From the NCBI GenBank assembly GCA_963770275.1, contig CAVYPD010000034.1, positions 372,001 to 436,000 on the forward strand: 64,000 nucleotides of DNA, given 5' to 3'. The stretch is from Roseiarcus sp963770275. GTDB lineage: Bacteria; Pseudomonadota; Alphaproteobacteria; Rhizobiales; Beijerinckiaceae. A program made the translations under genes and the position numbers. The notes beneath the pieces were generated by a model. The model was given only the letters and a program-made list of their open reading frames with translations, was not told the DNA's origin and did no database searches. Positions 55,875-64,000 of the stretch are shown here, one piece after another; the stretch's first letter is position 1; the number at the start of each line of letters is the position of its first letter.

Positions 55875-57592
55875 ATGGCTGATTATCATTCGCTGCTCAT
55901 GCGAGCCGTCGCCAATTTGCCCAACGCGGGCACGCCGGCGACGCGCGGGGCGATCTATGAACGTGCTCGCAAAGCCCTGCTCGAGCAGCTCCGAAGCTTG
56001 CGGCCGCCGCTGCCGGAAAGCGACATCACTCGCGAGGAGACCGCGCTTGACGCAGCGATCGCCGAGATTGAGGAGAGATATGGGTCGCAGGACCCGGCTC
56101 CTCCTCTGGCTTCGCCGCCGCCGACCCCGCCTGTAGCGGGAAAGCCAGTCGCGGCGCCGAGGCCCGCTCCGCCGCCCCCGCAATTCTCTCCGGTCCAGCG
56201 CCCCAGCGCGCCTGCGGCGCCCGGGCCGGCCGCTCCCTCGGCTCGAGCGCCTTCGCAAACCGGTGCGCCAAGCCAACCGGAGCCGGAGCCATGCCCGTTC
56301 AAGGCGCGGCGCAGCGACCTCCGCCGCCGACACCAGGAAGGAGCCAGCCAGCCGGAACCCCGCAGCAAGCGCCAACTCCGGTTGCGGGGAGACCAGCCGC
56401 AGCGGCGCCGACGGTGGCTTCGCCGGCTCGATCCCAGCTGGCCGCTGCAATGGCCAACCAGCCCTCCTCCGTATCGAGGACCGGACGGGCCGCTCCACCG
56501 GTGGGGGCGACGGACGGCAAGGACGAAGGTTTGCCCGGATTGGCGGCGCTCGACCCGGCCAAGGCGGTCCGACCGAACAAGACCGACGACGGGAACGCGT
56601 CCGACGCTCCACCCGTTGTCGCGAGCCGTCGCGATGAACCTGGGCAATGGACCGAAGCGCCCGAAGTGGCGGCGGAGTTCGACCGCCCCGGCTTGGCTAC
56701 CAGACCGGAGGCGGAGATGCAGCGCCCGGTTGCGCCAGGCGTCGAAGTCGCCAAGCCGAAACGCTTGCTCTGGATCGCGGCGGCGGTCGTCCTTGGAATT
56801 GTCCTTGCGGTGGCCGGAGCCGCAATCCTGATGCGTCAAAAGCCGCAGGACCTCGCCATCAAGCCCCCCGTCGAGACGCAGCAACCCGCTTCGCCCGAGC
56901 CCTCGGCGAAGATTGCCGAGCGGGTGCAGGCAAACCCACCGGCCCCGGCTGCGCCCTCATCTGCCGCGAGCGTGCCGCAAGCGGGCCAACCGGCTCAGGT
57001 CGCGACGCCAGCAACCTCGGCGCCCGAAGCGCCGAGCGCGCCTGCCGCGCCCGCGCCGTCGGCCGGCCGGGCCGCGATGCTGGTCGCCTCAGCGGACAAC
57101 CCGCAAAAACCGGCCGTGAGCTTGGGCTCGACAGTGTGGTCCCTGATTCCGCCGGCGCCGAACCAGCCGGGGACGGTCGCGGTAAAAGCGGAAGCGGACA
57201 TCCCCGATCTCAAGATGCACGCGACCATGACCTTGAGGAAGAACACCGATCCGACGCTACAGGCGACGCACACGATCGACCTGAAGTTCTCCTTCGCCGA
57301 AGGCGCTCCGATCACCGGCTTCAAGGACGTCGGCCTGCCGCAGATGCGCAAGGAGGATTCGACCGCGGCCGAAGCGCTGACCAGCGTCAAGGTCAAGATC
57401 AGCGACACCTATTTCCTTATCGCGCTGGCCAAGGGCGAAGCCGACACCGCCCGCAACCTCGACCTGATGCAGACGCGCTCCTGGTTCGACTTTCCGCTGC
57501 TGCTCAACGACGACCGGATCGCAAAGGTCGTCTTCCAAAAGTCGACGGAAGGCCAGGCGATGCTGGAGAAAGCGTTCGAGGCGTGGAAGTGA
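55875..57592 (+). CDS. Pro/Ala-rich single-span membrane protein of unknown function (one frameshift)
   Basis: About 572 residues. The N-terminal part (MADYHSLLMRAVANLPNAGT, then ARKALLEQLRSLRPPLPESD) is a conserved small domain; then come long Pro/Ala linkers, a membrane helix (LLWIAAAVVLGIVLAVAGAA at about residue 300) and a C-terminal domain (LIPPAPNQPGTVAVKAEADI, GFKDVGLPQMRKEDSTAAEA, SWFDFPLLLNDDRIAKVVFQ). The frame shifts near 56288 within the linker. The layout suggests a cytoplasmic N-terminus and periplasmic C-terminal domain. It follows purA on the same strand and I recall similar proteins at this place in other Hyphomicrobiales. Confidence 0.7.
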
Positions 57593-57601
57593 GCGGAGGC
57601 T

Positions 57602-58573
57602 CTATCCGCGCAGGTTGAACACCCGGGTCGAGACAAAATAGCCGTCCTCGACCACGCCGAAAGCGATTGGCGTTCCAAAGCACTCGACATACGCGCGCCC
57701 TTGGGTTGGCGCTAGACCCCGAAGCAGCAGTTTTTGGCCCCGCCGGAGGGTCGCCGCGGCAGAGCGATCGACGGGCACGATCGGGATTTCGCCGAGGCCC
57801 GCCTGCAAGGGCAGAATCGCGCGAGCCATCAGATCCGCGTCGTCCGGCAGACGATCAAGCGGAACGCCTGCTTCGACTGAAAACGGGCCGACGCGCGTCC
57901 GGCGCAATTCGATCACATGTCCATAACAGCCAAGCGCGCGGCCGAGGTCACGCGCGATCGCGCGCACGTACGCGCCCTTGCCGCATTCGGCCTCGAGCAC
58001 CGCGTGGTCGGGGTCAGCCGATATCAGGTCGAGCCGGTAGACATGGATCGGGCGCGGTTCAATCTCGAAGGTCTCGCCATCGCGTGCGAGATCGTAGGCG
58101 CGCGCGCCAGCGATGCGGATCGCGGAGAAGGTCGGCGGCGTCTGCAGAATCTCGCCGACGAAGCGCGGGAGGAAGCTGTCAATCTCGGCTGGGGCGGGAC
58201 GCCGATCCGAGCGTGCGACGATCTCTCCTTCGGCGTCGTCGGTCGCGCTTTCCTCGCCCCAGCGCACGCGGAACCGATAGGATTTGGCTCCGTCCTGAAC
58301 GACGGGCACGGTCTTCGTCGCCTCGCCGAGAGCGATCGGCAGCACCCCCGATGCGAGCGGATCGAGCGTTCCGGCGTGGCCCGCTTTCTTGGCGTTGAAC
58401 AGGAACTTGATTCGCCCGACCGCCTGAGTCGAAGAGATCCCGGTCGGCTTATCGAGGTTGATCCAGCCGTTGATCTCGACCCGGGACGATCGCTTCTGCC
58501 GCGGCTCTCGAGGACCATGCCGTTCGCGAACGGCGGCGCCGGACTGTCTGTCTTCGTCGGCGTCGCCGGTCAT
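57602..58573 (-). CDS. truB: tRNA pseudouridine(55) synthase TruB
   Basis: 323 residues. It makes pseudouridine at position 55 of tRNA. The catalytic Asp is in KAGHAGTLDPLASGVLPIAL; YRFRVRWGEESATDDAEGE and GKGAYVRAIARDLGRALG are conserved parts, and a PUA-like end follows. The start overlaps the rbfA stop by 4 bases. An extra N-terminal basic stretch of 32 residues precedes INGWINLDKPTGISSTQAVG, so a later start is possible. Confidence 0.93.
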   Translation of the reverse strand: MTGDADEDRQSGAAVRERHGPREPRQKRSSRVEINGWINLDKPTGISSTQAVGRIKFLFNAKKAGHAGTLDPLASGVLPIALGEATKTVPVVQDGAKSYRFRVRWGEESATDDAEGEIVARSDRRPAPAEIDSFLPRFVGEILQTPPTFSAIRIAGARAYDLARDGETFEIEPRPIHVYRLDLISADPDHAVLEAECGKGAYVRAIARDLGRALGCYGHVIELRRTRVGPFSVEAGVPLDRLPDDADLMARAILPLQAGLGEIPIVPVDRSAAATLRRGQKLLLRGLAPTQGRAYVECFGTPIAFGVVEDGYFVSTRVFNLRG

Positions 58574-58983
58574 TCCTTGTCCTCTCCGCCGACGTCTTTC
58601 AGATCCCGCGCCACTTCCGGTGATCTCAGAAGCTCGTCCATGCGCGCTTGAGCATCGAAGCTCGTATCCAAGGCGAAGCGCAGATCAGGAGCGAACTTGA
58701 GATTGACGCGCCGAGCAACGAGCGCGCGCAATTCCTTCTTGTGGCGATCGAGCGCCTCAACCGCCATTCCAGCGCCTTTGCCGCCAAGCGGCATCACGAG
58801 AATCGTCGCCAATTTGAGATCCGGCGACATGCTCACCGCACGGATGGTCATCGGATGACGATCCAAGGCCTCATCAATCACCTCGCCGCGCGCCAGGATG
58901 TCCGCGACCGCGTGACGGATCAGCTCGCCGACGCGCTCGGTCCGGTGACTGGGAGTATGCAGTTTGGATAAGGAACGGGACAT
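58570..58983 (-). CDS. rbfA: 30S ribosome-binding factor A
   Basis: 137 residues. RbfA is a cold-shock and 30S maturation factor with a KH-like fold: RTERVGELIRHAVADILARG, VSMSPDLKLATILVMPLGG and FAPDLRFALDTSFDAQARMD. It lies in the nusA-ylxR-infB-rbfA-truB cluster and overlaps truB by 4 bases. Confidence 0.93.
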   Translation of the reverse strand: MSRSLSKLHTPSHRTERVGELIRHAVADILARGEVIDEALDRHPMTIRAVSMSPDLKLATILVMPLGGKGAGMAVEALDRHKKELRALVARRVNLKFAPDLRFALDTSFDAQARMDELLRSPEVARDLKDVGGEDKE

Positions 58984-59118
58984 TGGCCCCTCCCTTGAGG
59001 CGACGTTCTCGCAGCGTGCGAATAAACCAAGCGTTGGCTCACAAATCGAGCCTAGCTCAGCGAAGTGGGCGCGAGCCAGTCGAGACCAGCTGGCGCGCTA
59101 TCGTTCCGAACGCGCGAA

Positions 59119-61791
59119 TTATAGCGTGCGTTGGATCTCCTCGACGCTATAGCACTCGATGACGTCCCCGACCCGCATGTCGTGGTAGTTCTCGAACGCC
59201 ATGCCGCATTCCTGCCCGGCCTGCACCTGAGCGACTTCGTCCTTGAAGCGCTTGAGCGTCGAGAGCTTGCCCTCGTGCACAACCACGCTGTCTCGGATGA
59301 GGCGCACATGCGCGCCGCGCTGCACGACGCCGTCGGTCACGCGGCAACCCGCCACCAAGCCGACCTTGGAAATGTCGAACAATTCGAGAATTTGCGCATT
59401 GCCCAACATCGTCTCGCGCAGCGTCGGCGCAAGCATCCCCGAGAGGGCAGCCTTCACGTCGTCGACCAGATTGTAGATGATGTTGTAGTAGCGGATCTCG
59501 ACGCCTTCCTGCTCCGCAAGGTCGCGCGCCTCCTTATTCGCGCGAACGTTGAAGCCAAGGATGACCGCCTTCGAGGCCGTGGCCAAAGTCACGTCGGATT
59601 CGGTTATGCCGCCGGCGCCGCCATGGATGACCCGCGCCATGACTTCGTCGTTGCCAAGCTTTTCGAGCGCTGAAGTTATCGCCTCGACCGATCCCTGCAC
59701 ATCGCCCTTGAGGACGATCGGCATCTCCTTGTGACCCGCCGCTTTGAGATTGCTCATCATGTCGGCGAGCGAGGTCCTGACGCCAGGTCCGCGCGCGGCG
59801 AGTTTCTCGCGCCTCTGGCGTTCGCGATATTCGGTGATTTCTCGCGCGCGCGCTTCGGATTCGACCACGGCCACTCGATCGCCCGCCTCCGGCGCGCCCG
59901 AGAATCCGAGCACCTCGACCGGCGTCGATGGCGGAGCCGCCGCGAGGGTCTCGCCCTTGTCGTCGATCAGCGCCCTGACGCGGCCCCAATGCGATCCGGC
60001 GACGACCAGCGCGCCGACCTTGAGGGTGCCCCGTTGCACCAGCACCGTCGCCACGGGTCCGCGACCGCGATCGAGTCTCGCCTCGATGACGGTGCCTTCC
60101 GCGCCGCGATCCGGATCGGCGACGAGATCGAGCAGTTCGGCCTGCAGCGCGATCGCCTCGAGCAGCTTGTCGAGATTGGTGCCCTTGGTCGCCGACACTT
60201 CAACCGCAAGCGTATCGCCGCCAAACGCCTCAACCTGAACGTCGTGCTGCAGGAGTTCCTGCATCACCCGCTGGGGATCGGCTTCGGGCTTGTCGATCTT
60301 GTTGACGGCCACAATGATCGGAGCCTTGGCCGCCTTGGCGTGGCGAATCGCCTCAATCGTCTGCGGCATGACGCCGTCATCCGCCGCCACCACCAGCACA
60401 ACGATGTCGGTGACCTTCGCGCCACGCGCGCGCATCGCGGTGAAGGCCGCGTGGCCGGGGGTGTCGATGAAGGTGATGGCCTCGCCACCGGGCGCAACGA
60501 CCTGGTAGGCGCCGATATGCTGCGTGATGCCGCCGGCTTCGCCCGCAACCACGTTGGCGTGGCGAATCGCGTCGAGCAACGAAGTCTTGCCGTGATCGAC
60601 GTGGCCCATGATGGTGACGATGGGCGGCCGCGGAACGGACGCGCCTTCCTCGTCAGGCCGATCGAAGAGACCCTCCTCGACGTCCGATTCGGCGACGCGC
60701 TTGACCGAATGGCCCATTTCCTCCGCGATGAGCTGGGCGTCGTCCGCCTCGAGCATGTCGGTCAGAGTCACCATCCGGCCCTGGCGCATCAGAAGCTTGA
60801 TCACGTCGACCGCGCGTTCGGACATGCGGCTCGCGAGCTCCTGGATGGTGATCGCTTCCGGGAGGACGATCTCACGCGCGATTTTCTCTTTCTGCTCCTG
60901 CGCGCCGTGGCCTCTCAGCCGCTGTGTCCGGCGACGGAAAGCAGCAACCGAACGCGTGCGTTCATCCTCACCCGACGTGGCGCTGGTGACCGTGAGGCGG
61001 CCGCGATTGCGCTCCGCGCCGGTGCGAGTCGGCCGAGGTGTCGGGACGACGACCTTCTGCCCCGGCGGCAGCGCGAGCGCCGGACGCCGGACGACGACTC
61101 GCCGCTCTTCCTCTGCGCCGCCAGAGGCGGCAGGGGCGGCAGGGGTTCGGGCGAGCGCTCCTGGCACGGCCACGCTGGGCGCAGCCGGGGCAACGCGCGG
61201 TATTGACGGAGACTGCGCCGGTTCGCCGCCGGAAAGGCGTCGTCGGGCTTCGTCTTCCGACTGCCGCTTGAAACTGGCCTCATGCGCGCGGCGAAGCTCT
61301 TCATCGCGCTTGCGCGCTTCGGCGGCCTCGCGTTCGAGGCGATCGCGCGCCTCGCGCTCGCGCCGAGCCCCGGCATCCGCCTCCTGGCGGCGGCGATCCT
61401 CCTCCTCCGACGCACGCGCGTCGATCAGCGCCCGGGCGCGCGCTTCGCGCTGCTCGGCGCTCAAGGTGGGCAGGACGACACCGGTCTTGGGGGGTGGCGG
61501 TGCGGTCGGCTTGGCGGGCGCGACGGGAGCAGGCCGCGCCGAGGCGGTAAGCGCGCTCGGAGCAGCCGGCGGCGGCGCGGCGGCGGGCGCCGCGGGAGCG
61601 GATCGCGCCGCTGCGGCTGCTTCGGCCGGCGTCAAAATCCGCCGCTTCACCTTCTCGACGACGACCGCCTTGCTGCGCCCGTGCGAAAAGCTCTGCCTCA
61701 CCGTACCCTGCTCAACCGGACGCTTCAGGTGCAACGTCGCCTTCGGCGGAGCAGCCGTCACTGTCTTATCGCTATTACCCGTTTCACTCAT
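59119..61791 (-). CDS. infB: Translation initiation factor IF-2
   Basis: 890 residues. It places initiator tRNA on the ribosome using GTP. A long Ala/Pro/Glu-rich N-terminal region (about 1-300), an IF2-N domain (ITIQELASRMSERAVDVIKL), the G domain with IMGHVDHGKTSLLDAI, FIDTPGHAAFTAMRARG and VAVNKIDKPEADPQ, then domains II to IV with KVGLVAGCRVTDGVVQRGAH and a C-terminal ECYSVEEIQRTL. Frame intact. rbfA starts 135 bases downstream of its stop. Confidence 0.96.
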   Translation of the reverse strand: MSETGNSDKTVTAAPPKATLHLKRPVEQGTVRQSFSHGRSKAVVVEKVKRRILTPAEAAAAARSAPAAPAAAPPPAAPSALTASARPAPVAPAKPTAPPPPKTGVVLPTLSAEQREARARALIDARASEEEDRRRQEADAGARREREARDRLEREAAEARKRDEELRRAHEASFKRQSEDEARRRLSGGEPAQSPSIPRVAPAAPSVAVPGALARTPAAPAASGGAEEERRVVVRRPALALPPGQKVVVPTPRPTRTGAERNRGRLTVTSATSGEDERTRSVAAFRRRTQRLRGHGAQEQKEKIAREIVLPEAITIQELASRMSERAVDVIKLLMRQGRMVTLTDMLEADDAQLIAEEMGHSVKRVAESDVEEGLFDRPDEEGASVPRPPIVTIMGHVDHGKTSLLDAIRHANVVAGEAGGITQHIGAYQVVAPGGEAITFIDTPGHAAFTAMRARGAKVTDIVVLVVAADDGVMPQTIEAIRHAKAAKAPIIVAVNKIDKPEADPQRVMQELLQHDVQVEAFGGDTLAVEVSATKGTNLDKLLEAIALQAELLDLVADPDRGAEGTVIEARLDRGRGPVATVLVQRGTLKVGALVVAGSHWGRVRALIDDKGETLAAAPPSTPVEVLGFSGAPEAGDRVAVVESEARAREITEYRERQRREKLAARGPGVRTSLADMMSNLKAAGHKEMPIVLKGDVQGSVEAITSALEKLGNDEVMARVIHGGAGGITESDVTLATASKAVILGFNVRANKEARDLAEQEGVEIRYYNIIYNLVDDVKAALSGMLAPTLRETMLGNAQILELFDISKVGLVAGCRVTDGVVQRGAHVRLIRDSVVVHEGKLSTLKRFKDEVAQVQAGQECGMAFENYHDMRVGDVIECYSVEEIQRTL

Positions 61792-61799
61792 GCCACTTC

Positions 61800-62507
61800 C
61801 TAACCACTTGGCTTCTCAGCCAATTTGATGGGCCCGCCAGACGTTGCGGCCTCGTCGGCCGTCGCGTCGTCACGCTCCGTCTCGCTCGCCGGGTCCGCTT
61901 CGCCGCCACGATAGCGGCGCAGGCGATCCGCCCTTGCGAGAAAGGCCGAACTCGCCGCCCCTTGTTTGAGGGCAGCATGTATCACATTTGCCCGCCCCAA
62001 TGCCAAATCCAATTGGCCCGACTTGAAGAGATCGATGCGCACAATCGCATTCGCTTCCGGGCCAAGTTTCGCGCGCAGGGCTTGGGCTCGCTTCGCCGCC
62101 CCGTCCGCCGCCCCGTCGCTCGCCTGAATCAGCGCGACGACCCCCCCGGCCTCGATCGCCGAATCGACCTTGAACGCGCCGGCCACGACGAGGCCGGCCT
62201 TGTTGGCGATCGACAGCGACTGCAATGCGTCCCGCTCGAGGAGCGCGCCGACCGTCTCGGCCAACGAGGCGGGCGCCTCCACCTTGGCGCGAAAGGCGCG
62301 TGAAAACGCTTGTTTCGCGGCCGCCCGGCTTACCGTGTCAAAGCTCAGCCGCGTCCAAACCCCCCGTCCCGGCAGCTTGCGCCGGATATCCGGGACGACC
62401 GATCCGTCGGGGCTGAGCGCGAAGCGCAGCATCGCCTCGGGAACGTCCTTGGTCCCCGTAACGATGCAGGTCCGCTCCGACCCGGCTTGGTCGCTCGTCG
62501 TTCGCAA
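61800..62507 (-). CDS. YlxR/RnpM-family RNA-binding protein with L7Ae-like C-terminal part
   Basis: 235 residues. The N-terminal YlxR domain has RTCIVTGTKDVPEAMLRFAL and the RRKLPGRGVW loop. A C-terminal part (about 95-200) resembles an L7Ae/ribosomal protein fold (SIANKAGLVVAGAFKVDSAI), usual for alphaproteobacterial members. It is probably an RNA or RNase P modulator. It lies between nusA and infB with short gaps of 17 and 8 bases. Confidence 0.9.
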   Translation of the reverse strand: MRTTSDQAGSERTCIVTGTKDVPEAMLRFALSPDGSVVPDIRRKLPGRGVWTRLSFDTVSRAAAKQAFSRAFRAKVEAPASLAETVGALLERDALQSLSIANKAGLVVAGAFKVDSAIEAGGVVALIQASDGAADGAAKRAQALRAKLGPEANAIVRIDLFKSGQLDLALGRANVIHAALKQGAASSAFLARADRLRRYRGGEADPASETERDDATADEAATSGGPIKLAEKPSG

Positions 62508-62524
62508 TCGATCGATCCCACCAC

Positions 62525-64000
62525 CTACGCGCCTTCAGCCTCTTGCACTTCCGGCTCCGGCTCTGGCGCGGTCGCTTCGATCCAGCCCGCGCGCACGCGC
62601 GCATCCAGGATCATCGCGTCAGCCTGCGCGCGCGACACGTCGAAGCCGATCAGGAAGCCGGGCTTCGTCGCATCGCCTTCGGTCCAGCCGACGAGATCGT
62701 CGCTCGCGCAATCGGCAAGATCCTCCAGCGTCTTGACGCCGTTCTCTCCGAGCTTGACCAGCATCGGCGTGGTCAGCCCGGCGATCTCCTTGAGATCGTC
62801 GGACACGCCGAGCGCCTTACGCTGGTCGTCAAACTCGGTTTCGATCCGGGCAAGGTGTCCCTGCGCACGCGACTGGATTTCGGCCGCCGTGTCGGCGTCG
62901 AAGCCTTCGATCGACGCCAGCTCGGGCGGATCGACATAGGCGATTTCCTCGACTGTGCGAAAGCCTTCCGAAGCCAGAAGCTGGGCGACCGTCTCATCGA
63001 CGTCGAGCGCGTCCATGAAGGTCTGCGTCCGCTCGACGAATTCCTTCTGCCGGCGCTCGGACTCCTCGGCTTCCGTCAAGATGTCGATGTCCCAGCCGGT
63101 CAGCTGCGAGGCGAGGCGCACGTTCTGCCCGCGCCGGCCGATCGCCAGCGACAGCTGATCGTCGGGAACGACGACCTCGATGCGGGTCGAGTCTTCGTCG
63201 AGCACCACCTTCATCACTTCGGCCGGCTGCAACGCGTTGACGATGAAGGTCGCAGCGTCCGGAGACCAGGGAATGATGTCGATCTTCTCGCCCTGCTGTT
63301 CGTTGACCACCGCCTGCACGCGCGAGCCGCGCATGCCGACGCAAGCGCCGACCGGATCGATCGAGGAATCGTTCGACACCACCGCGATCTTGGCGCGCGA
63401 GCCCGGATCGCGCGCGACCGACTTGATCTCGACGATGCCGTCGTAGATTTCCGGCACTTCCTGGGCGAACAGCCGGGCGGTGAATTGCGGATGGGTGCGG
63501 GACAGGAAAATCTGCGGGCCGCGGGCCTCGCGCCGGACGTCATAGACGTAGGCGCGGATGCGATCGCCGGGCCGGAACATCTCGCGGGGGATCAATTCGT
63601 CGCGGCGCACGACCGCCTCGCCCGCGCCGGCGCCGCCGAGATCGACCACGACATTGCCGTATTCGACCCGCTTGACCGCGCCGTTGATGATGTCGCCGAT
63701 GCGATCCTTGTAGACGTCATATTGCTTGTCGCGCTCCGCCTCGCGGATCTTCTGCACCAGCACCTGTTTGGACGCCTGGGCGGGAATGCGTCCGTAGTCG
63801 AACGGCGGCAGCGATTCGGCGATCCAGTCGCCGATCTGAGCCGAGGGATTTTTCTTCTGCGCTTCGGTCAGCGTCATCTGCGTCGCTTCGTTCTCGACCT
63901 CGTCGACAACGAGCAAGAGCCGGGAAAACCGGATCTCGCCGGTTTTCGGATTGATCTCCGCGCGGACCTCGGTCTCCTGGCCGTAGCGCGACCGCGCGGC
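62525..64000 (-). CDS. nusA: Transcription termination/antitermination factor NusA, N-terminus missing
   Basis: The visible 491 codons run to the window edge; the first part of the N-terminal domain lies beyond. An S1 domain (GDIINGAVKRVEYGNVVVDL), KH1 and KH2 (VGACVGMRGSRVQAVVNEQQ, LAIGRRGQNVRLASQLTGWD) and two C-terminal helical repeats (LLASEGFRTVEEIAYVDPPE, LGENGVKTLEDLADCASDDL) follow in order. It is the first visible gene of the nusA-infB operon. Confidence 0.95.
   Translation of the reverse strand, partial: AARSRYGQETEVRAEINPKTGEIRFSRLLLVVDEVENEATQMTLTEAQKKNPSAQIGDWIAESLPPFDYGRIPAQASKQVLVQKIREAERDKQYDVYKDRIGDIINGAVKRVEYGNVVVDLGGAGAGEAVVRRDELIPREMFRPGDRIRAYVYDVRREARGPQIFLSRTHPQFTARLFAQEVPEIYDGIVEIKSVARDPGSRAKIAVVSNDSSIDPVGACVGMRGSRVQAVVNEQQGEKIDIIPWSPDAATFIVNALQPAEVMKVVLDEDSTRIEVVVPDDQLSLAIGRRGQNVRLASQLTGWDIDILTEAEESERRQKEFVERTQTFMDALDVDETVAQLLASEGFRTVEEIAYVDPPELASIEGFDADTAAEIQSRAQGHLARIETEFDDQRKALGVSDDLKEIAGLTTPMLVKLGENGVKTLEDLADCASDDLVGWTEGDATKPGFLIGFDVSRAQADAMILDARVRAGWIEATAPEPEPEVQEAEGA

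Noticed and set aside
59731..61206. A 491-codon open frame opposite infB
   Set aside because: infB is unmistakable and intact; this frame has Arg/His-rich shadow composition.
1..64000. tRNA, rRNA, CRISPR or riboswitch
   Set aside because: I found no convincing cloverleaf, rRNA segment, repeat-spacer array or known riboswitch by eye; a covariance-model search would be needed to exclude small ones.

Overview
The window looks like a chromosome segment of a high-GC alphaproteobacterium of the Hyphomicrobiales (Rhizobiales), perhaps close to Beijerinckiaceae or Methylocystaceae. The reasons are the nusA-ylxR-infB-rbfA-truB cluster at the right end, lolA next to xthA, a homospermidine synthase, a SigF/NrsF-type ECF sigma/anti-sigma pair, large porins that start with an AADLP-type mature end, an intracellular PHB depolymerase, DUF2076 and a cytochrome P460. 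The family-level placement is an inference.

Layout. 0-5.6 kb: end of phaZ, a cupin, a sulfatase, an aldo/keto reductase and a DsbA-like protein. 5.6-12.2 kb: an ECF sigma factor and its NrsF-like anti-sigma, divergent from an MNIO (DUF692)-DUF2063-DoxX operon; the pair is followed by an epoxide-hydrolase-like protein, DUF4331 and cytochrome P460. The two sides share a promoter-like motif (TGTAAC, 16-17 nt, CGAA). 12.5-24.7 kb: hss, a dead polysaccharide-export gene, an SMP-30-like protein, a sugar ABC operon, GerW, OsmC, a large metzincin-like protein and dapD. 24.8-35.6 kb: two PEP-CTERM proteins, a BKACE enzyme with an internal tandem duplication, a class III aminotransferase, lolA, xthA, a penicillin-acylase-like hydrolase, a coupled response regulator/cNMP/zincin operon and an HNH nuclease. 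35.6-39.4 kb: an IS1595-family insertion, a porin relic, a full porin and a His-rich secreted protein. 39.7-46.1 kb: modABC and a second sugar ABC operon. 46.3-54.3 kb: cysK, thiolase, small enzymes, truncated haemoglobin, a ThiF-like E1, L,D-transpeptidase and DUF2076. 54.5-64 kb: purA, a Pro/Ala-rich membrane protein, truB, rbfA, infB, ylxR and nusA (its N-terminus lies beyond the window).

The most important caveat is sequence quality. More than thirty genes, including the normally essential dapD and purA and core genes such as cysK and modABC, are broken by single-base shifts, and nearly every one I could resolve is a +1 insertion (for example CTG read as CTTG, or GG read as GGG). This looks like insertion-dominated sequencing error, not gene decay, so frameshifted genes are annotated here at full length with the shift positions stated. 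Damage is dense from 1 to 50 kb and almost absent from 50 to 64 kb.

The most interesting biology is the ECF-controlled MNIO/DUF2063/DoxX module, which resembles bufferin (copper-binding RiPP) loci but has no visible precursor gene and carries a palindromic repeat inserted in frame inside its DUF2063 gene. Next come a metzincin-like protein whose catalytic Glu is Gln, a pair of PEP-CTERM proteins, and two inverted copies of a core-plus-hairpin element 9.4 kb apart.
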